64,000 nt of DNA from Bdellovibrio svalbardensis (GCF_029531655.1 NZ_JANRMI010000001.1:992001-1056000), one strand, 5' to 3'. Counted from the first letter of the stretch, positions 26,219 to 35,880 are shown. Numbers and translations: made by a program. Notes: generated from the sequence alone by a model not told the origin.

Positions 26219-27235
26219 ATGAAAAAATCCCTAGTGCTGGTTTTAATGCTTGTAATGGCGGGTTGTTCTTTTTCAAAACATGATAAAGACAAAAAAGAGG
26301 AATCTATTGGGTATAATACAGACATTATTCTTCAGGATTATAAGTTATCAAATTTTGATAAAACAATAGTGGCAATTAAGAAGAACGACAGCATTCTCTT
26401 TTATTCAGTAGTAAATAAGCTTTCAAAAAATGAGATTAATTCTTTGACGGAGAATGGACTTTCTCTAGCAGAAATTGCATTGCAGAATGATCGCTATGAC
26501 TTCTTCAGAGATCTGTTGAAGGCGGGACTGTCGCCCTTTCTTAAGGGCTATTTGTTTCCAAGCGGTGTAGCTCTAGGAGCCGTTCCTCGTCGGGAATATG
26601 CATTTGTGATTACTGGGGCTGTTAGGAAGCTTTTGGGACAAGCCACGGATATTTGTAATACGGGTGATATTCGTGAGTTAATTGGGTTCATGGATACTCA
26701 TTTTATTCCTCCTACGCAGAAGGTGTGTGGCGAAAATAATTTGTTTCAAACTTTTTTAATTGAAACTGCAAACCCAGATGATTTTGGTTATGCAGTGATG
26801 CGATATTTGAAGCCAGATGGAGAGGCTTTCGACGTTCACCTTAATGAGATTCTTTTTTTTGCTCTTACGAACGTAAGCAAGAAGACAATATCAGCGATAG
26901 ATCGGGTTTGTAAGGAGAGAAGCTGTAATATTAACCAATATAGAATTGAAGACTTTATCCAACAGAGCAATGTTGTAGACGTGCTGAATTCATATGAAGC
27001 ATTGTTAGTTGCGCGCAGTGAGATTCTATTAGCTCCATCTACACGTCTAGAGCTGCCCGCTCCGCCACCACCAGGGGGCCGCAATGAACCGTATATTGAT
27101 TCACGAATTGCAGGAGGAATGCCTCTCTTGAGTTATATGAAAGGCCTCATCGAAAATAGGCTTGGTCGCCTTTCTGTCGAAGAGGCTGAGCCCTTTGCCG
27201 AACGAGCTCAGTCTCTTGGGCTAAAGGCAAACTAA
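26219..27235 (+). CDS. Lipoprotein of unknown function
   Basis: This 338-residue protein has a textbook lipoprotein signal (LVLMLVMAGCSF, lipid on Cys16). The region around residues 70-105 (LAEIALQNDRYDFFRDLLKAGLSP) looks like one or two ankyrin-type repeats, but no full ankyrin array is visible. Four or five cysteines lie in the middle, and a PAPPPPGG linker precedes the C-terminus. The sequence is AT-richer than its neighbours, which may indicate acquisition or weak constraint. Its SD GGAG lies before the ATG. The function is unknown. Confidence 0.75.
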   Translation: MKKSLVLVLMLVMAGCSFSKHDKDKKEESIGYNTDIILQDYKLSNFDKTIVAIKKNDSILFYSVVNKLSKNEINSLTENGLSLAEIALQNDRYDFFRDLLKAGLSPFLKGYLFPSGVALGAVPRREYAFVITGAVRKLLGQATDICNTGDIRELIGFMDTHFIPPTQKVCGENNLFQTFLIETANPDDFGYAVMRYLKPDGEAFDVHLNEILFFALTNVSKKTISAIDRVCKERSCNINQYRIEDFIQQSNVVDVLNSYEALLVARSEILLAPSTRLELPAPPPPGGRNEPYIDSRIAGGMPLLSYMKGLIENRLGRLSVEEAEPFAERAQSLGLKAN

Positions 27236-27375
27236 TATGCCGAGAAGCCGCTTTTTCGTCGGCCAAATTTAGGCAAGTGTCTCATCTTTAAACACCTCAA
27301 ATAGCTAATAATCGCCCAGGCGGTAGGCATGCAACCTGCTACGACTTCCTCGAATAGTCTTCACTGAGGAAATGT

Positions 27376-28389
27376 ATGAAAAAGCAGATTTTTTCTATTT
27401 CATTGTTGGTTTTGATGGGTGCGAGTAGCGCTGTTGCGGCGACAGTTATTAAGGCCGATGGTTCTGTCGTGAAAACCAATAGTTCTCAGCCTTCACCTGA
27501 GAAAGAGCTTTCGCCAATTATTCAAAAATGCTCGGGGGAACTCTTTAGACGGGTGAATGCAGAGTTATCTACGACCGAGGACGCCTGTGAGGTGCGAGTT
27601 GATTGGACATATCAAGAGTGTGTGGTTCGTGTTACTGAGACAATAATCCCCCGAATTGATGACGCTAGAAGTTTTGAAGGTGTTGCTCAAGATACGGCTA
27701 TCGACAGCGCGGCCCTGGCCTGTGCATACATTCCGCAAACATCTAGAAGCCAAGACGTTGATTTGTTCGTGAGCTGTTCTAAGGTTTTAAGAAAGTCGTT
27801 TGGCCAAAATAACATGGAATATGTAGGTCAATATTGTGCTCGAGCAAGAAACTTAGAATTTGGTAGCTGTATCAATGCTCTCTCAAAGAATGGTGTTAGA
27901 GACGGACAGACTCTAGAGGACGTCTGTAATAGCAATATCAATGTTCAGGTGACAAGCTGTACAGTTGAAGAAGTGAGAAGAACCGGAATCTCTGGTTCTG
28001 CAGCAGTACAATTATGCCGTGAAAAGCATGACCCTGAATTACGTAGACAAGCAGAAATTCGTCGTCAGCAAGAGCAGCGTCGTATCGAAGAAGAGCGCCG
28101 TCGTAAAGAAGCCGCTGCAAAACAAGCTGCTGAAGAGGCAAAACGTAAAGCGAACGAAACGAAGAAGAATAACAACGGCGTTGGTACAACTCCAGTTCCG
28201 ACGAAGCCCGCGCCACAACCGGGTGGGGTAGGGACGACTCCGGTGCCGCAACCAGCACCTCAGCCTTCGAATCCAGCTCCAGCTCCGGCGCCGACGAAGC
28301 CGACGACTCCTCCACCGGCACCACAGCCGGCTCCGCAAGATCCAGCGGAAAGTGGCGGCGGAGTGATCGTAGACTTGCCTAACTTCTAA
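27376..28389 (+). CDS. Secreted Cys-rich protein with coiled coil and Pro-rich tail, unknown
   Basis: This 337-residue protein has a signal peptide (cleavage after AVAA, near residue 22). Residues 45-215 contain about ten cysteines, spaced as if in several disulfide-bonded helices. Residues 215-260 form a strongly charged E/R/K coiled coil. The last 80 residues are a Pro/Ala-rich disordered tail with the repeat GVGTTPVP occurring twice. I do not recognise the fold. Upstream spacing and a good SD (TGAGGA) support the start. It ends at a strong terminator. Confidence 0.75.
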   Translation: MKKQIFSISLLVLMGASSAVAATVIKADGSVVKTNSSQPSPEKELSPIIQKCSGELFRRVNAELSTTEDACEVRVDWTYQECVVRVTETIIPRIDDARSFEGVAQDTAIDSAALACAYIPQTSRSQDVDLFVSCSKVLRKSFGQNNMEYVGQYCARARNLEFGSCINALSKNGVRDGQTLEDVCNSNINVQVTSCTVEEVRRTGISGSAAVQLCREKHDPELRRQAEIRRQQEQRRIEEERRRKEAAAKQAAEEAKRKANETKKNNNGVGTTPVPTKPAPQPGGVGTTPVPQPAPQPSNPAPAPAPTKPTTPPPAPQPAPQDPAESGGGVIVDLPNF

Positions 28390-28422
28390 AAGGCAAAAAT
28401 GTTCGGAGATGATCTTGATATC

Positions 28423-28458
28423 ACCCACAATTCTGACGAATTGTGGGTTTTTCTTTTT
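28423..28458 (+). terminator. Rho-independent terminator
   Basis: ACCCACAATTC, TGAC loop, GAATTGTGGGT, then TTTTCTTTTT. The 11-bp stem is perfect. Confidence 0.9.
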
Positions 28459-28542
28459 AGGCGTTAGTTTTTTCTGCCAACAACCGAAGAAGCAATGCGA
28501 CACCGGCGCCGCAAGTGAACCTTGAGCCTTACCCCGTTTTTA

Positions 28543-28615
28543 GGTCCACCAAGTTAGGGTAAGCATTTGGGTAACTAACATATGAAGGTTACCCAGCCGA
28601 CATTATTGGTGGTCC
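28543..28615. repeat. Nested inverted repeat downstream of the PLP-enzyme gene
   Basis: The outer arms GGTCCACCAA (28543-28552) and TTGGTGGTCC (28606-28615) pair with one mismatch. The inner arms TGGGTAAC (28568-28575) and GTTACCCA (28588-28595) pair perfectly. It begins right at the 3' end of the minus-strand gene and may act as a transcript end structure, although it has no strong T run. Confidence 0.5.
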
Positions 28616-28616
28616 A

Positions 28617-29774
28617 TCAGCACCCAGCAAGAAGCTCGACGGCTTTTTGGATTTGGGTTTTGTCTTGGTAGAGGCCGAAGCCGAAGCGGAGTCTTGTGCC
28701 GCGGGAGTCGGTGTGCAGGCCTTTTGACTTCATTTCGTTGACCAGGCTTTGTGTCGCTTCTGTTGACGGCAGATCAAAGGTGAGGAAGTGGCCGTGGTGA
28801 TTGAGGTCAGCCGCGATCAAAGATTCTCTGTTGATCAGTGGATGGTTTTTCTTTGCGAGTTCATCCAGGAAGTATTTTTGATTCTGTTGGACCCATGCGT
28901 GGATCTTTCCCACCGTAAGGTTTTCTTTTTTGAAAAGCTCAAGAGTGGCGATCAGTCGATAGACGGGGGTGAAGTCCATCGTACTTCCGGAGTACTGCAT
29001 GCCATCTGCAGGGTAAGGCACTTGATTGCCGACGCTGGACAAATGAGACAGCTCCGCAAACCAGCCCGTATAGAAGGGACGGTGTCTGACTGATGATGGG
29101 ACATGCAGGAAGCAAGCACCTTCGCCCCCTTGGGCGTATTTGTAAGAGCCAGCAAGATAGAACAAACGATCCTCTACAGAGCTCAGGTCTGTCGGGACAG
29201 CCATAAAACCATGGTAGCCGTCGACAACGAAGATTGAATCTGCGGGTGCGCTTTTCACAAGACGATGGAAGTCTGCAACCAGGGCCGAGTTAAAGAAAAC
29301 ATGGCTTAAGAAAACCATATTCCATTCGCGTGATTTGAGCTCTGTTTCAAAGCGTTCGTGAAACGTATCAAAAGGGGCGACTGGAACTTTCACCACTTCG
29401 AATTGTGCCAGTTCTGCCAAACGGTTCACTTGGCGGTCGAAGCTATAGAACTCTGAATCAGTTGTCAGAATAGAAATCTTATTCGTCCAATCCAGCGAGC
29501 TCATCAAACGAAATACAAACTCGTGGGTATTCGGTGCGAAAATGATTTGCGATGGTTTAGAAAGGTTTAAATTTTCAGAGATAAGTTTTTGCGCAAGTGG
29601 AACCTTCGTTCCGAACAAATATCCCCACTTATTATCAACGTGTGTGGCAGAATCATCCCAATACTGAAGTTGCGCTTCACGTGTGACATCCGGCCAGTAA
29701 TGATGGCTGTGACTGGCGAAGTGTAGTTGGGTCGGGTTGGCCTCAAGAAAACGTTTGTAGAGATGTTTGTACAT
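28617..29774 (-). CDS. PLP-dependent aminotransferase class V / kynureninase-like enzyme
   Basis: This 385-residue fold-type-I PLP enzyme is similar in outline to kynureninase and cysteine-desulfurase-type proteins. The N-terminal FASHSHHYWPDVT matches the kynureninase-like LxxNSxG/H-rich opening. DGYHGFMAVP contains the cofactor-ring Asp, and GSYKYAQGGEGACFL contains the probable Schiff-base Lys. The substrate cannot be fixed from sequence; no tryptophan or NAD genes are adjacent. The ATG follows just after a terminator hairpin, and no clear SD is visible. It is a single cytosolic gene. Confidence 0.8.
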   Translation of the reverse strand: MYKHLYKRFLEANPTQLHFASHSHHYWPDVTREAQLQYWDDSATHVDNKWGYLFGTKVPLAQKLISENLNLSKPSQIIFAPNTHEFVFRLMSSLDWTNKISILTTDSEFYSFDRQVNRLAELAQFEVVKVPVAPFDTFHERFETELKSREWNMVFLSHVFFNSALVADFHRLVKSAPADSIFVVDGYHGFMAVPTDLSSVEDRLFYLAGSYKYAQGGEGACFLHVPSSVRHRPFYTGWFAELSHLSSVGNQVPYPADGMQYSGSTMDFTPVYRLIATLELFKKENLTVGKIHAWVQQNQKYFLDELAKKNHPLINRESLIAADLNHHGHFLTFDLPSTEATQSLVNEMKSKGLHTDSRGTRLRFGFGLYQDKTQIQKAVELLAGC

Positions 29775-29788
29775 GAGGTGATGATAAT

Positions 29789-29819
29789 AAAAAAGGGAGT
29801 CAAAGACTCCCTTTTTTAT
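29789..29819 (-). terminator. Terminator of the histone-like gene
   Basis: AAAAAAGGGAGTC, AAA loop, GACTCCCTTTTTT. It is symmetric; in context it ends the minus-strand gene at 29839-30474 just before the start of the next gene. Confidence 0.88.
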
Positions 29820-29838
29820 TTGCTATGTGCGTAGCAGC

Positions 29839-30474
29839 TTAGAAGTAACCTTCGTCATCGCCGAAGTCGTCATCTTCATCATCTTCTTCGTCTTCATCGT
29901 CATCAGAAGATTTATTGCTAGTTTTAGCACTTCCGATTTTGTCTTCTTCCTCTTCGTCGTCTTCATCAAGATCGTCCAAAGCAGACTCATCTTCATCATC
30001 TTCTAGGTCGCTGTCTTCGTCGTCTTCAGCTTCCCAGTCAGTTTCAACTTCTTCTTCTTCGATATCAACCATGCTGTCGAGATCGTTTTCTTCGTCGAAA
30101 TCAGAAGTGATATCTTCAATTGCAGGTTTGATCACTTCAGCAGCGATCGCACCACCAGCAGCTGCAGTAGCTACTTTAGCTGCCTTTTTAGGAGCGGCCT
30201 TCTTCGGAGCTGCTTTCTTTGCAGCGGCTTTTTTAGGAGCAGCTTTCTTAGCAGGCTTCGCAGCTTTTTTAGGCGCGGCTTTTTTTACAGCTTTAGCTGC
30301 TTTTTTAGGAGCCGCTTTTTTTGCTGGTTTAGCAGCTTTTTTTGGTGCTGCTTTTTTAGCAGGTTTAGCTGCTTTTTTTACAGATTTTTTAGCTGCTTTT
30401 GGGGCAGCTTTCTTAGCAGGTTTAGCTGCTTTTTTTACTGCTTTTTTTGCTGGTTTAGCTTTTTTCTTTGCCAT
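29839..30474 (-). CDS. Histone H1-like Lys/Ala/Pro-rich protein with acidic C-terminal half
   Basis: This 211-residue two-part protein has residues 1-105 built from repeats of the type AKPAKKAAPKKA, as in the C-terminal domain of histone H1 and bacterial H1-like DNA-binding proteins. A short hydrophobic link (VATAAAGGAIAAEVIKPA) follows, then residues 125-211 are almost all Asp, Glu and Ser. The basic half should bind DNA or RNA; the acidic half could mask it or bind basic proteins. The start has an SD (CAGGAG) upstream and the gene has its own terminator. Repeats of this kind change length easily. Confidence 0.85.
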   Translation of the reverse strand: MAKKKAKPAKKAVKKAAKPAKKAAPKAAKKSVKKAAKPAKKAAPKKAAKPAKKAAPKKAAKAVKKAAPKKAAKPAKKAAPKKAAAKKAAPKKAAPKKAAKVATAAAGGAIAAEVIKPAIEDITSDFDEENDLDSMVDIEEEEVETDWEAEDDEDSDLEDDEDESALDDLDEDDEEEEDKIGSAKTSNKSSDDDEDEEDDEDDDFGDDEGYF

Positions 30475-30510
30475 GATGTGCTCCTGAAATAAGTCGGTTC
30501 AAAGTAAATG

Positions 30511-30540
30511 CCCTCTTAGACTAGCGAGATCTAAGAGGGC
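30511..30540. repeat. 10-bp inverted repeat between histone-like and lipoprotein genes
   Basis: CCCTCTTAGA and TCTAAGAGGG flank an asymmetric CTAGCGA-type centre. No T run follows on either strand, so it may be an operator or a weak terminator for the upstream minus-strand lipoprotein gene. Confidence 0.5.
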
Positions 30541-30574
30541 TGGCAAATCAAAAACTCGAATGAAAAACGGTGGC

Positions 30575-31336
30575 CTAGTGGATGATCCCACTCAAGTGGT
30601 CATCGATGATTTTGGCAATATCGTTAGGAAGTGGAAAGGATGTGAAAAGACCGCCACTGAAGTTGCCCGATTTTGGGACAATTGTGAAGTAACCCAAAAT
30701 TTTGGTCTGTGCCTTGTTTTTGATGGGCAGAGTTATCCCTATATATTGTGGAATGTAGGAGTTTTCGATGTATAGGCCGACCGCATTGACGCCAATATAG
30801 AGGTAAACCTTGTTCTCTGAATTCGCATTCAGACCGAAGGCCAGGGAAGGGGCTTCGCCACTTGGCATCGCTGGCAACGCATTACCATTCGGAAGCTTTG
30901 AAGAGGGAAGAGTGCTAACTCCTCGCAGCACATGCTTTAGCGGAACGCTGATGGCCACCTGGGGTTTATTGTTAGCATCATAATATGTTTTGATTTTCGC
31001 GCCCTTTAAGTTCGGAACGTCCACATAGATGTTGCTGAATGGACCCGCAGGGATGGGGAGGTTGACGATCAGAGCATCGTTTTCTTTATCTAATTTAACA
31101 GCGAAGTTGCTGTCATAGGCGCCGCCGGAAACATAACCTTCCATATCCAATTTGTCATAGGCACTGGGAGTCGGGGCCGGAGTCGGTGTGCTTTGGCCAT
31201 CGTTGGTGCCACCTGTAGACTGACCGGAATTATCCGCGACAGAAGACAAAGATTGAAAACCGCCGCCGCTACAAGCCGCTAAAAGCGAAAGCGCACCAAG
31301 GGTTGCAATCATTTGAGCTGCTCTTGCGAAATTCAT
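30575..31336 (-). CDS. Lipoprotein of unknown function
   Basis: This 253-residue protein has a clear lipobox (LSLLAACSGG, lipid on Cys22) followed by a Ser/Gly/Thr/Pro-rich linker (to about residue 58). The rest alternates beta strands (YVDVPNLKGAKIKTYYD and similar) and looks like a beta sandwich facing the periplasm or cell surface. No known family is recognised. The SD GGAGGT lies nine bases before the ATG. It is a single gene upstream of the histone-like gene on the same strand. Confidence 0.75.
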   Translation of the reverse strand: MNFARAAQMIATLGALSLLAACSGGGFQSLSSVADNSGQSTGGTNDGQSTPTPAPTPSAYDKLDMEGYVSGGAYDSNFAVKLDKENDALIVNLPIPAGPFSNIYVDVPNLKGAKIKTYYDANNKPQVAISVPLKHVLRGVSTLPSSKLPNGNALPAMPSGEAPSLAFGLNANSENKVYLYIGVNAVGLYIENSYIPQYIGITLPIKNKAQTKILGYFTIVPKSGNFSGGLFTSFPLPNDIAKIIDDHLSGIIH

Positions 31337-31476
31337 TGGATACCTCCACCAATGTCTATTATTTCGGTAGAATTCCCGCCGCTCTTGAGCTAAATATTTG
31401 AAATTATTGGTAAATAAGTTCTACACTTTTTTGGCGGATTTTCCCCGGTAGCGGGGTGGTGGAAAAACTTTGAACA

Positions 31477-31514
31477 GAAAAAATAAAAAACCCGGTGAGT
31501 TTCCTCACCGGGCT
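31477..31514 (-). terminator. Flagellin gene terminator
   Basis: CCCGGTGAG (31491-31499), loop TTTC, CTCACCGGG (31504-31512). On the minus strand a U-rich tract of more than ten bases follows. Confidence 0.9.
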
Positions 31515-31556
31515 CGTTTGCTCTCCGATTTCTCAGAGTAAACATTCTACTTAAAA

Positions 31557-32390
31557 TTAACCGATCAACTTAAGAGCCAATTGATTAGATTGGTTCGCTT
31601 GCGCCAAAGTTGAAGTACCAGCTTGGAGCAAGATGTTGTTACGAGTCATCTCAGAAGATGCTGAAGCAACGTCAGTGTCACGGATACGGCTGTTAGCAGC
31701 TGACATATTCTCAGTAGCAACACCCAAGTTGTCTACAGTTGAAGTCAATCTGTTTTGAAGAGCACCCAGGTTTGCACGAGTACCAGATACTGATGTTTGA
31801 GCAGCATCCAATTTCGCCAATGCATCTTGAGCACCTTCTTTAGAAGAGAAGTCAATTCCCGCGATTCCTAGAGCGTCCAAAGTTGCAACGTTCTCAGAAG
31901 CGTTGAAAGAGATACGATCTTCTTCAGCGTTGTTACGGATACCTACTTGGAAGTCGAATTTTGGAGATGATCCATCCAACAACTTAGTAGTTCCCCATGT
32001 TGTTACGTTAGCGATACGTTGAACTTCAGATTTCAACTGTGTCACCTCTTTATTCAACATGCCACGCTCTGTTTCACCAACAGTATCAGAAGCAGCTTGG
32101 ATGCCCAATTCTCTTAGACGAACAACGATGTTACCGATTTCATTCAAGCCACCTTCAGCAGTTTGAACCATCGAGATACCGTCATTAGCATTTCTTTGAG
32201 CTTGAGTCGCAGAACGAATCTGTGCTTTGAAGCTTTCAGAAATTGCCAAACCTGCAGCATCGTCCGCAGCTTTATTGATACGGCTGCCAGATGCTAGTTT
32301 CGCCATTGAATCGTTGATTGCTCTTTGTGAACCAACCAAGTTTCTTTGTGCATTAAGTGCTGATACGTTTGTTGATACTCTCATTCCCAT
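31557..32390 (-). CDS. fliC: Flagellin
   Basis: This 277-residue flagellin is the structural subunit of the flagellar filament. The N-terminal D0/D1 region (MGMRVSTNVSALNAQRNL, LASGSRINKAADDAAGLAIS) and the C-terminal D1/D0 region (MSAANSRIRDTDVASASSEM, ending in SNQLALKLIG) are fully conserved. The central variable domain is very short, as in small flagellins. The ATG has the SD GGAGG eight bases upstream. The gene stands alone, with no flagellar genes beside it, its own terminator and an unusually long leader, which fits an organism with several scattered flagellin genes. Confidence 0.95.
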   Translation of the reverse strand: MGMRVSTNVSALNAQRNLVGSQRAINDSMAKLASGSRINKAADDAAGLAISESFKAQIRSATQAQRNANDGISMVQTAEGGLNEIGNIVVRLRELGIQAASDTVGETERGMLNKEVTQLKSEVQRIANVTTWGTTKLLDGSSPKFDFQVGIRNNAEEDRISFNASENVATLDALGIAGIDFSSKEGAQDALAKLDAAQTSVSGTRANLGALQNRLTSTVDNLGVATENMSAANSRIRDTDVASASSEMTRNNILLQAGTSTLAQANQSNQLALKLIG

Positions 32391-32703
32391 TTTAAATTCC
32401 TCCGTTAATATTTATTTTTCATTTTCTATATCCTTCCCTGATTTGTTTTTTGGCTTGGCGAAACCTACTTCCGCTAGCCGAGCACTGACATCCGAGTCCG
32501 TGCTTAGTTTTTTTATTTAGGCCTTGGCGTCTTTCAACTACCTCTTGGTTTTCATTCTTCGAGGATCATCCTCGCTCTGTATTTACCAAGTATGAACAAT
32601 CTATTGTTCGTTTTAAGTCATCCTTGAAGGCCCTCCTTTCGGTGTTAGCAAAGAGAGTGACCTTCTCTCTTTGACTCCTTCTGAGTGAATCTTTATGTGA
32701 ATT
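32391..32703 (-). other. Long flagellin leader region
   Basis: The 445 bases between fliC and the next gene contain no ORF with an SD. A 9-bp stem CAAAGAGAG / CTCTCTTTG lies at 32649-32673 with a 7-nt loop, and a smaller GAGGAT-CATCCTC hairpin lies near 32565. If transcription starts near 32697, the untranslated leader would be about 300 nt with at least two hairpins, possibly for stability or translational control of an abundant mRNA. Confidence 0.4.
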
Positions 32704-32730
32704 AGATCGGGATTTAGGGCGTAGTCTTGA
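32704..32730 (-). promoter_or_regulatory. Candidate sigma-28-type promoter for flagellin
   Basis: On the minus strand TCAA, 15 bases, CCCGATCT resembles the flagellar sigma factor consensus TAAA-N15-GCCGATAA (three of four and five of eight matches). The spacing is exact, but the -10 box is imperfect. Confidence 0.3.
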
Positions 32731-32835
32731 CAGGACGTCAGGCTTGTTTTGTTTGTTTTATACAATACTAGCCAAAGGGTAGATCGAGGAATCAGGACGT
32801 AGGATGAGAGAAATGAATTTTATCTAGACGGAAGA

Positions 32836-33120
32836 TTAGTCAATTTCGATGAATCGACAGAAGGCCATGTTGCCAGAAAGGAAGTATTGATGAGTTTGCT
32901 CGGCCTTAAGATGAAGAGCCGGGTTGTAACCAATAGTGCAGACGATTTTTTCAGGATCAAAATGGCTGCAGTCCTCGCAAGACGAACGCATGTCATACTT
33001 CAAAAAGTCAGAGGCCTTCACCGTGTCCTTACGCATGGACGCGTGCAGGCGTGGCTGGGATTTGCCTTTGGATTTTGGGTTGACGATGCCTTTAGGGATC
33101 TTGTTAGGTTGCTGGGACAT
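32836..33120 (-). CDS. Small Cys/His protein, possible zinc binder, unknown
   Basis: This 94-residue cytosolic protein has a basic disordered N-terminal third (PKGIVNPKSKGKSQPRLH) and a compact C-terminal part with four cysteines: CEDCSHF, CTIGYNP and a terminal CRFIEID, plus His residues between. That pattern fits a small zinc-binding or iron-sulfur module. No family is recognised. It lies upstream of and divergent from clpB. The absence of a signal peptide suggests a cytosolic role. Confidence 0.65.
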   Translation of the reverse strand: MSQQPNKIPKGIVNPKSKGKSQPRLHASMRKDTVKASDFLKYDMRSSCEDCSHFDPEKIVCTIGYNPALHLKAEQTHQYFLSGNMAFCRFIEID

Positions 33121-33238
33121 TTGTTTAGTTCCTCATGTTGACAATACCGGATTAAGACTCATCCTTAGGTTAAGAATGAAGCAGGCTAATGCCCAGCATT
33201 AGCTCGGTATCAGCCTGATGTAATCGGCTGGAGGAACT

Positions 33239-35824
33239 ATGGCAAATGATATTGAAAAAATGACGCGAAAAAGCCAGGAGGCCATGCAGGCGGCGGCTAA
33301 ATTGGCTGAGCGTAAAGGCAATCCCTCTGTCGAGCCTGAACATCTTCTTTTGGAACTGGTGCAGCAGTCTGAAGGGATCGTCCCGCGCCTGTTGGACAAA
33401 TTGACAGTTCCGCAAGCCGATTTCCTGGGTGACCTTCGCAAGAAGGTGGATCGTTTTCCGCAAATGTCGGGTGGAGGTCAAAAGCAATTCGCCAGCCCCC
33501 GTTTGGAAAAGATCTTTACCGCCGCTGAAAAAGAGGCGGCCGAGTGGGGGGATGCTTACATCTCGACTGAACATTTCTTTTTGGGGATGTTGAAGTCTGG
33601 GGATGCGGAAATCTCAGCACTCTTTAAAAAATTCAACATTAACACTGATAAAGTAAAAACCGCTTTGACGGAAATGCGTGGCAATCAAAAAGTCACTGAT
33701 GATGATCCTGAAAATAAATACGAAGTTTTGCGTAAATATGCGAAAGATCTGACAGCATTGGCTGCGGAAGGAAAACTTGATCCTGTCATTGGACGTGATG
33801 AAGAAATCCGTCGTGTGGTTCAGGTATTGTCTCGTCGTACTAAAAACAATCCGGTCCTTATAGGGGAGCCTGGAGTTGGTAAAACTGCCATTGCCGAAGG
33901 CTTGGCTCTAAGAATTTTAAAGCATGATGTTCCAGATAACTTGGTTGGCAAAAAATTAATGGCCTTGGATATGGGGGCTTTGGTTGCCGGAGCGAAGTAT
34001 CGCGGCGAATTTGAAGACCGTTTGAAGGCTGTAATTAAAGAAGTCACTTCAAGCGATGGACAGATCATCTTGTTCATTGATGAACTTCATACTTTGGTCG
34101 GCGCTGGAAAAACCGAAGGTGCCATGGATGCCGGGCAATTGCTAAAGCCTGCCTTGGCGCGCGGCGAACTTCGCTGTATCGGGGCGACGACTTTGGATGA
34201 GTATCGTAAATATATTGAAAAAGATGCGGCCCTTGAACGTCGTTTCCAGACCGTGATGGTCGAGGAGCCGAACGAAGAGGATGCGATTACGATCTTGCGT
34301 GGGTTGAAGGAAAAATACGAAGTCCATCATGGAATTCGTATAACTGACTCTGCCCTGGTCGCGGCTGTGAAGCTTTCTCGTCGCTATATTACCAACCGCT
34401 TCTTGCCGGACAAAGCGATCGACTTGGTCGATGAGGCCGCCAGCAAACTCGGTATTGAAACTCGCTCAGTTCCTGAGGAGATTGACAAGATCGAAAGAGA
34501 ATTGATGCAGCTTCGTATTGAAAAAGAGGCGATGAAGAAAGAAAAGGATGAGGCGTCGAAGGATCGATTGTCCGTCATTGATAAAGAAATTTCTGAATTA
34601 ACCGCCAAGAATCAACTTGTTCGCGAAAAGTGGGAGTTTGAAAAAGGCGGCATTTCACAAATTAAAAAATTAAAAGCTGATATCGAAGATCTTAAGGTGG
34701 CTATTTCCAAAGCGGAACGCGAGGGGGATTTAGGCAAGGCGGCTGAGTTGAAATACGGCAAGCTTCCTGAAACCGAGCGCAAACTAAAGGCCATGGAAGA
34801 TCGTAGCAAAGAGCAAAAGACCTCTTCTGAAAGCCGTATGCTGAAAGAGGAAGTCGGCCCAGAGGATATCGCGGAAGTCGTCGCGAAGTGGACACGTATT
34901 CCAGTCAGTAAAATGTTGGAAAGTGACACGCAAAAGCTTCTTAAGATGGAAGAGCAATTGCAAAAACGTGTGGTTGGACAAAATCATGCCTTGGAAATCG
35001 TGGCAGATGCGATTCGTCGGGCTCGTGCCGAAATCTCGGACCCAAATCGTCCTATTGGAAGCTTTATTTTCTTGGGTCCAACAGGGGTTGGTAAAACCGA
35101 AACTGTGAAGGCCTTGGCAGAGTTTCTCTTCGACGATGAGCAAGCCGTAGTACGCATCGATATGAGTGAGTACATGGAGAAACATGCGGTGTCTCGCTTG
35201 GTCGGAGCTCCTCCGGGATATGTGGGTTATGAAGAGGGCGGCCAGCTGACGGAGTCTGTTCGTCGCCGTCCTTACAGCGTGGTCCTTTTGGATGAAATTG
35301 AGAAGGCGCATCCTGATGTTTTCAATATTTTATTGCAAGTCTTGGATGACGGCAGACTGACAGATGGTCAGGGGCGCACTGTGGATTTTAAAAACACCGT
35401 GTTGATTATGACTTCAAATGTGGGTTCGCAAGCGATTTTGGATCTCAACATGAGCGAAGAACAAAAACGTTCAGCGGTTCTGGATGCTTTGAGAAATCAT
35501 TTCCGTCCAGAGTTCTTGAATCGTATTGATGAAACAGTGATCTTCAACTCTTTGGGCGAAAATCAAATTGCGGGCATTGTGAAGGTGCAGTTGGATCTTG
35601 TGGCGCAAAGATTGAGAGCGAAGAAGATCGCCATCGACTTTGACAACAAGGCGATCGAATTCTTGGCGAAGAAAGGTTACGACCCAATTTATGGTGCGCG
35701 TCCGTTGAAACGTGTCATCCAGACGGAGTTGCTAAACCCTCTCTCCAAAGAATTGATCGCGGGAAAAGTGAAGTCAGGTGACACTGTGAAAGTCAGTGCG
35801 GCGGACAATCATTTGACATTCTAA
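33239..35824 (+). CDS. clpB: ATP-dependent disaggregase ClpB
   Basis: ClpB is a hexameric AAA+ chaperone that works with DnaK to dissolve protein aggregates. The 861-residue protein has the complete layout: N domain (1-150), first ATPase module with GEPGVGKTA near residue 208, the long charged coiled-coil M domain (about 400-525), and the second ATPase module with GPTGVGKTE near residue 612 and [13 protein letters not shown]. The SD GGAGG lies four bases before the ATG. Heat-shock regulation is expected for the family, but no clear sigma-32-like or CIRCE site is visible upstream. Confidence 0.97.
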   Translation: MANDIEKMTRKSQEAMQAAAKLAERKGNPSVEPEHLLLELVQQSEGIVPRLLDKLTVPQADFLGDLRKKVDRFPQMSGGGQKQFASPRLEKIFTAAEKEAAEWGDAYISTEHFFLGMLKSGDAEISALFKKFNINTDKVKTALTEMRGNQKVTDDDPENKYEVLRKYAKDLTALAAEGKLDPVIGRDEEIRRVVQVLSRRTKNNPVLIGEPGVGKTAIAEGLALRILKHDVPDNLVGKKLMALDMGALVAGAKYRGEFEDRLKAVIKEVTSSDGQIILFIDELHTLVGAGKTEGAMDAGQLLKPALARGELRCIGATTLDEYRKYIEKDAALERRFQTVMVEEPNEEDAITILRGLKEKYEVHHGIRITDSALVAAVKLSRRYITNRFLPDKAIDLVDEAASKLGIETRSVPEEIDKIERELMQLRIEKEAMKKEKDEASKDRLSVIDKEISELTAKNQLVREKWEFEKGGISQIKKLKADIEDLKVAISKAEREGDLGKAAELKYGKLPETERKLKAMEDRSKEQKTSSESRMLKEEVGPEDIAEVVAKWTRIPVSKMLESDTQKLLKMEEQLQKRVVGQNHALEIVADAIRRARAEISDPNRPIGSFIFLGPTGVGKTETVKALAEFLFDDEQAVVRIDMSEYMEKHAVSRLVGAPPGYVGYEEGGQLTESVRRRPYSVVLLDEIEKAHPDVFNILLQVLDDGRLTDGQGRTVDFKNTVLIMTSNVGSQAILDLNMSEEQKRSAVLDALRNHFRPEFLNRIDETVIFNSLGENQIAGIVKVQLDLVAQRLRAKKIAIDFDNKAIEFLAKKGYDPIYGARPLKRVIQTELLNPLSKELIAGKVKSGDTVKVSAADNHLTF

Positions 35825-35850
35825 CGTTGGCAGACCTTTTGCTTACTCCG

Positions 35851-35880
35851 TGGTGTATAAGCAACGACGCTTATACACCA
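35851..35880. promoter_or_regulatory. Perfect 12-bp hairpin directly before the SD of the 35895 gene
   Basis: TGGTGTATAAGC, AACGAC loop, GCTTATACACCA. Two bases later comes AAGGAGG. With no T tract it is unlikely to be a simple terminator of clpB; it could be an operator or an mRNA element affecting translation or stability of the small gene. Confidence 0.7.

Noticed and set aside
29915-30487. Ser/Ala-rich open frame of 190 codons on the plus strand
   Set aside because: It is the antisense image of the histone-like gene, whose K/A/D/E codon repeats leave the opposite strand open. It has no SD or family features.
33121-33238. TTGACA at 33138 as a clpB promoter
   Set aside because: At the right spacing the -10 position reads ATCCTT, which is too far from consensus to claim.
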